From the NCBI RefSeq assembly GCF_003086795.1, contig NZ_CP026003.1:4097531-4161530 (forward strand): DNA of 64,000 nucleotides, in the 5' to 3' direction. How positions within the stretch are numbered: the stretch's first letter is position 1; the number at the start of each line of letters is the position of its first letter. The notes beneath the pieces were generated by a model that was not told the origin of the DNA, made no database searches, and saw nothing but the letters and a program-made list of their open reading frames with translations. This document shows positions 60,593 through 64,000 of this stretch, piece by piece. A program made the position numbers and the translations under genes. The stretch is from Stenotrophomonas sp. SAU14A_NAIMI4_5. GTDB lineage: Bacteria; Pseudomonadota; Gammaproteobacteria; Xanthomonadales; Xanthomonadaceae.

Positions 60593-61528
60593 CTACCCCT
60601 GCCCGGCCAGCAGCGGGCAGCCGACCGGCAGGTGCATGCGCACTCGGCCTGCCACGCAGTCGATGCGGAAGCGCTGCGCCTGCACCGGCTCGCCATCCAG
60701 GTTCAACGTCAGTGCCTGCGGCGCCTCGATCTGCAGCCACGGCAGCTGCGCACGGGTCGCCACGCGCTCGAGTGCCGCGTCCTTGCCGCCGGTCAGCATC
60801 TGGCCCAGGGTTGCGGCGACCTCGCCGTCCAGTTCGGGCACCACGGTGACGTCCAGCAGGCCGTCATCGATCAGTGCCTGCGGGCACAACTGCTGGCCAC
60901 CACCAGCCTGGCGGCCGTTGCCGATGCCCAGGGCGATGAAGCCGCCTTCCCACTCGAAATCCGGGCCGGTGAGGCGCGCGGTGATCGGCTCGATGCGGCC
61001 CAGCTTGGCGATGCCGGTGATGACATAGGCCAGCCCGCCCAGCATCTTCTTCAGGCCCGCATCGGTTTCCACGGTCACCTGGGTGCCGAAGCCACCGCTG
61101 GCCAGGTTGGCGCACCACCAGCGTTTGCCATCGGCGTCCACGCGCAGCAGATCGATGGGCCGCGCCGGCGCCTGCGCGATCAGCGCGAACGCGTCTTCAG
61201 GATCAGTGGGAATGCCGACCGACGTGGCGAAATCGTTGGCCGTGCCCATCGGCACCAGTGCCAGCGACGGCAGCGTGTCGGCCGGCTCTTCGCGATGGGC
61301 CAGAGTTTCGGCCACCGCACTGAGCGTGCCATCACCGCCCGCCGCCACGATCACGTCCACGCCATGGTCGATGGCTTCGGCCACGTAGCGCTCGGCGTCG
61401 CCCTCTTCCCAGGTCACCCGCACTTCCAGCTGCACGCCCTGCCCGCGCCAGCGGCCAACCGCACTGCGCAGGTCGTCATTGCCAGCGGATTTACCGTTGA
61501 GTATCAGGCGCCAGCGCGGGGTAGTCAT
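60593..61528 (-). CDS. yegS: Lipid kinase YegS-like (diacylglycerol kinase family)
   Basis: 311-residue cytosolic or peripheral kinase phosphorylating phosphatidylglycerol or diacylglycerol-like lipids. The ATP-binding [11 protein letters not shown] motif is near residues 64-74, and the substrate-site region reads [13 protein letters not shown]. Starts [18 protein letters not shown]. Length close to E. coli YegS (299). Single gene. Confidence 0.93.
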   Translation of the reverse strand: MTTPRWRLILNGKSAGNDDLRSAVGRWRGQGVQLEVRVTWEEGDAERYVAEAIDHGVDVIVAAGGDGTLSAVAETLAHREEPADTLPSLALVPMGTANDFATSVGIPTDPEDAFALIAQAPARPIDLLRVDADGKRWWCANLASGGFGTQVTVETDAGLKKMLGGLAYVITGIAKLGRIEPITARLTGPDFEWEGGFIALGIGNGRQAGGGQQLCPQALIDDGLLDVTVVPELDGEVAATLGQMLTGGKDAALERVATRAQLPWLQIEAPQALTLNLDGEPVQAQRFRIDCVAGRVRMHLPVGCPLLAGQG

Positions 61529-61602
61529 GCAGAGCTTCCAAGGATGGGGCCACCAACACTAGCAGCGCCCGACGGCGGGCCCGGTGAAGCCGGCGAAATC
61601 GT

Positions 61603-62088
61603 TCAGCCGAGCGCAATAACCCCAACTTTCAAGGGACGTTCTTCCGTGTACATCGGCTCGTCTGTGTCGGCATCGATTTCGTCATCGGCCTGGCCCTCTT
61701 CAAAGCACATGTATCGAGGGTTGTTCCAATCCGCGGCCACAATGGCCTGCACAACACTGCGGATATCGGTCGTTTCAACGTGGTGGCAGCCAAATGGCAG
61801 ATGGCCGTGCTCGGATGACACCAGACTCAGGCGCAGTTGGCGCACCAACATGTCGTGCCAGCAGTAGAGCGTCATTGCGTGGCCCGGGATCTGCGCGGCA
61901 CGGTGGCTGGCAAGCCTGCGGATGAATGCTACTACCTGACCGACATCCAGGGTCACTTCCGGCGGCGGTGAGAATGCGCAGAGATTGCCGTTCGCCTCGG
62001 CGTTTATGCAGTCCAGATCAATGACCAGCGTATCTTCTGCTGCAAACTGAAACCACGACTCAAGCAGCGTAACGGCATCATTCTCCAT
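61603..62088 (-). CDS. Unknown acidic protein
   Basis: 161-residue protein not recognised. No signal peptide or membrane segment. It is acidic, with a His/Cys-containing middle (YCWHDMLVRQLR, GCHHVETTD) and a Glu/Asp cluster before the C-terminus (EEGQADDEIDADTDEP). ATG 62088; a GTG at 62094 is also possible. Single gene with no clear partner. Confidence 0.55.
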   Translation of the reverse strand: MENDAVTLLESWFQFAAEDTLVIDLDCINAEANGNLCAFSPPPEVTLDVGQVVAFIRRLASHRAAQIPGHAMTLYCWHDMLVRQLRLSLVSSEHGHLPFGCHHVETTDIRSVVQAIVAADWNNPRYMCFEEGQADDEIDADTDEPMYTEERPLKVGVIALG

Positions 62089-62180
62089 CCCCACAGTCTA
62101 GTGCCCGTGCGACGGCACCCAAACAGCCGTTTGCGACATCATGTCATCCAGCTGTCACCGAGCAGCCGGATAATGGAAGG

Positions 62181-62266
62181 CCATAGCAGGGAAGACGGAT
62201 GGAGGCAGGATCAGCCTCCCACGAATGCAGCAGGGCCGCGCCAGCGTTTGGCGCGGCCTTTTTTTT
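62181..62266 (+). ncRNA. Candidate small RNA ending in an orphan terminator
   Basis: A -10-like GATAAT (62169-62174) is followed by hairpin GGAGGC-AGGATCA-GCCTCC (62201-62219) and a strong rho-independent terminator (62234-62258 plus eight T) on the plus strand. Neighbouring genes are on the minus strand, so no gene ends here. No good -35 is seen. The open frame across it is not convincing. Confidence 0.4.
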
Positions 62267-62282
62267 GCCATGCCGCGACGGC

Positions 62283-62900
62283 TCAGAGATAGGCGTCGAT
62301 CGGGCTGTGCAGCAGGCAGCTGTCGAAATCATCCACGTCGCGCAGCCCTGCGTGATCGATGCCGTGCTGCTGCAGGAGGATGGCGAGTGCACCCATGCCA
62401 TCGGCAAACCGGCGCTCGACCCGCGTCAGTGGATCATGCATGGCGAGGTCGTAGTCGAAGCCATAGGCCGTTTCGGTGAAGCGTGCGGCGTGGGTGACAA
62501 GACGCACCTCGAAGGCACCGTGCGCACCCGGCAGGACATGCACGAACCGGCGCAGGTCGTCCTGTGTTGCAAGCTCTGCTGCCAGGGGGTGTCCCTGCAC
62601 GATCCGCTCCAGGGGAGGCAGCGGCGGTTCTGGATGGCGGCGCTGCCACAGCACCAGCGCGCGCTCGACATCATGGCCGCACCGCTGCAGGTCGGCGGCA
62701 GCCTCATCCACCGGGGCGCCCGTGCGTTGCCTGTACTCGGCAACCAGCCGGCGCACGATCCAGGCATGCGCCATGGCAAGATCCCCACCCGATTCCATCA
62801 GTGCCTGCCGGCAGGTACTGATGGACGCGGGCAGCTGCTGGCGAAGCAGGGTGATGCGTTGCGGCAGGGTCAGCGCATCCACGTGGCGGCTACCCGGCAA
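62283..62900 (-). CDS. Unknown protein with two EF-Ts-like (UBA/TS-N) segments
   Basis: 205 residues. Residues 13-45 (LPQRITLLRQQLPASIS, then QALMESGGDLAMAHAW) and 52-85 (AEYRQRTGAPVDEAAAD, then CGHDVERALVLWQRR) each resemble the UBA-like N-terminal domain of EF-Ts, with the LR-x-TGA / GGD-x-x-x-A pattern. The C-terminal half has no recognised motif. TTG 62900 or GTG 62882 could start it. It overlaps the 3' end of the GNAT gene, so it is probably co-transcribed. A role in protein or ribosome binding is speculative. Confidence 0.6.
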   Translation of the reverse strand: MPGSRHVDALTLPQRITLLRQQLPASISTCRQALMESGGDLAMAHAWIVRRLVAEYRQRTGAPVDEAAADLQRCGHDVERALVLWQRRHPEPPLPPLERIVQGHPLAAELATQDDLRRFVHVLPGAHGAFEVRLVTHAARFTETAYGFDYDLAMHDPLTRVERRFADGMGALAILLQQHGIDHAGLRDVDDFDSCLLHSPIDAYL

Positions 62901-63378
62901 ATGCCTTCAGCGCCGCGCCTTCCAGCCGGTACACGGTCCACTCGTCCTGCGGCTTGGCACCGGCGGCGGTGTAGAACTCGATGGCCGGGGTATTCCAGTC
63001 CAGCACCGACCATTCGAAGCGGCCGCAGCCTTCAGCCACCGCCTGGCGGGCGATGTACTTCAGCAGCGCCTTGCCGGCGCCGACACCGCGCTTTTCCTGG
63101 CTGACGTACAGGTCTTCCAGGTAGATGCCCTTGCGGCCCAGCCAGGTGGAATAGTTGTAGAAATACACCGCATAGCCGATGGCCTCGCCGTCGGCTTCGC
63201 AGATCAGCGCGCGGGCGGTGGCATCGGCGCCGAACAGGCTCTCGGCGATGCCGATCTCATCGGTCTGCACCGAATGTTCGGCCTTCTCGTAGATGGCCAG
63301 TTCGCGGATGAAATGCAGGATCAGCCCAGCGTCGGCCACGGTGGCCGGGCGGATGTCCAACACGGCCACCGTCGCCAT
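62890..63378 (-). CDS. GNAT N-acetyltransferase (diamine/thialysine type)
   Basis: 162-residue acetyl-CoA-dependent N-acetyltransferase. The pyrophosphate-binding loop is SQEKRGVGAGKALLKY, and YNYSTWLGRKGIYLEDLYV is the spermidine/spermine acetyltransferase (SSAT/thialysine) signature. Substrate probably a diamine or lysine analogue. It starts 3 nt after the rpe stop, forming an operon with it and with the 62283-62900 gene. Confidence 0.9.
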   Translation of the reverse strand: MATVAVLDIRPATVADAGLILHFIRELAIYEKAEHSVQTDEIGIAESLFGADATARALICEADGEAIGYAVYFYNYSTWLGRKGIYLEDLYVSQEKRGVGAGKALLKYIARQAVAEGCGRFEWSVLDWNTPAIEFYTAAGAKPQDEWTVYRLEGAALKAFAG

Positions 63379-63381
63379 GGC

Positions 63382-64000
63382 TCAGCCCCTGGCTGCAGCG
63401 ACGTTCGCGCGCATCTGCGCGATCACGTCCTGGTAGCTGGTCTTGGCGTTGAAGATGGCCGAGCCGGCCACGAAGGTGTCGGCGCCGGCGGCGGCGATCG
63501 CGCCGATGTTGTCGGCCTTCACGCCACCGTCGATCTCCAGGCGGATGTCCTTGCCGCTGGCATCGATCTTCTGGCGGACCACGCGCAGCTTGTCCAGCGC
63601 CGAGGGAATGAAGGCCTGGCCGCCGAAGCCCGGGTTGACCGACATCAGCAGCACCAGGTCCAGGTCATCCAGCACCCAGTCCAGGATGTCCACCGGGGTG
63701 GCCGGGTTCAGCACCAGGCCCGGCTTGCAGCCCAGCGAGCGGATCAGCTGGATGGTGCGGTGCGGGTGGCGGCTGGCCTCCGGGTGGAAGCTGATGTAGG
63801 TGGCACCGGCCTCGGCGAAGTCCGGGATGATGCGGTCCACCGGCTCGACCATCAGGTGCACGTCGATCGGCGCGGTGACGCCGTGCTTGCGCAGGGCCTG
63901 GCAGACCATCGGGCCGATGGTCAGGTTGGGCACGTAATGGTTGTCCATCACGTCGAAGTGGACCCAGTCCGCACCGGCGGCCAGGACGTTGTCCACTTCC
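63382..64000 (-). CDS. rpe: Ribulose-phosphate 3-epimerase, C-terminal part
   Basis: 206 residues visible of a TIM-barrel epimerase that interconverts ribulose 5-phosphate and xylulose 5-phosphate. Motifs [16 protein letters not shown] (metal-binding His/Asp), [22 protein letters not shown] and IDGGVKADN. The start lies beyond the window edge. Confidence 0.95.
   Translation of the reverse strand, partial: EVDNVLAAGADWVHFDVMDNHYVPNLTIGPMVCQALRKHGVTAPIDVHLMVEPVDRIIPDFAEAGATYISFHPEASRHPHRTIQLIRSLGCKPGLVLNPATPVDILDWVLDDLDLVLLMSVNPGFGGQAFIPSALDKLRVVRQKIDASGKDIRLEIDGGVKADNIGAIAAAGADTFVAGSAIFNAKTSYQDVIAQMRANVAAARG

Overview
The window is high-GC, densely coded chromosomal DNA from a gamma-proteobacterium of the family Xanthomonadaceae, very probably the Stenotrophomonas maltophilia complex. 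The evidence is a Clp-type CRP regulator, a monomeric isocitrate dehydrogenase, an MdtABC/SmeIJK-type efflux operon with two RND pumps, TonB-dependent receptors, and many intergenic palindromes that carry the GTAG signature of SMAG (REP-like) elements. I see no prophage, CRISPR array, insertion sequence or plasmid gene. This is core genome with accessory punctuation.

Layout. 1-6743: carbohydrate locus with a GH3 beta-glucosidase (cut by the window edge), a LacI repressor, a large TonB receptor and a cupin-like hydroxylase; three copies of one operator tie the first three together. 6851-11154: a membrane diguanylate cyclase, a periplasmic TonB-like protein and aceK. 11361-13669: four-gene operon with a Ras-like GTPase, two roadblock proteins and an unknown protein, resembling a conservon. 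14003-19859: monomeric icd, a lipoprotein/unknown-protein pair, a small lipoprotein, a LysM protein and queF. 20476-29686: a secreted M20 hydrolase and the three-gene RND efflux operon. 30006-39367: a Fur-box-preceded siderophore receptor, a YccS-like FUSC protein, an SDR, an LplT-PlsC fusion, two small membrane proteins and AmpE. 39512-44878: nudC, erpA, bactofilin, DUF6776 and DUF4126 proteins and a catalytically degenerate REC-GGDEF-EAL protein. 44879-48772: a hybrid histidine kinase, bfr/bfd and rppH. 48894-50409: tRNA-Met and tRNA-Gln, then rpsI-rplM. 50606-54347: coq7, a SugE-type SMR, speD, clp and a TauE/SafE permease. 54467-60015: tryptophan operon trpE-SIMPL-trpG-trpD-trpC-HAD. 60593-64000: YegS kinase, two unknown genes, a GNAT and rpe (cut by the window edge).

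The most distinctive points are the LacI operator set, the conservon-like GTPase operon, a SMAG palindrome translated in frame inside a histidine kinase, a bacterioferritin missing two ferroxidase ligands, a fully degenerate EAL protein paired with a sensorless kinase, two long-arm inverted-repeat elements upstream of queF, and a 199-bp duplication of the rpsI terminator region.
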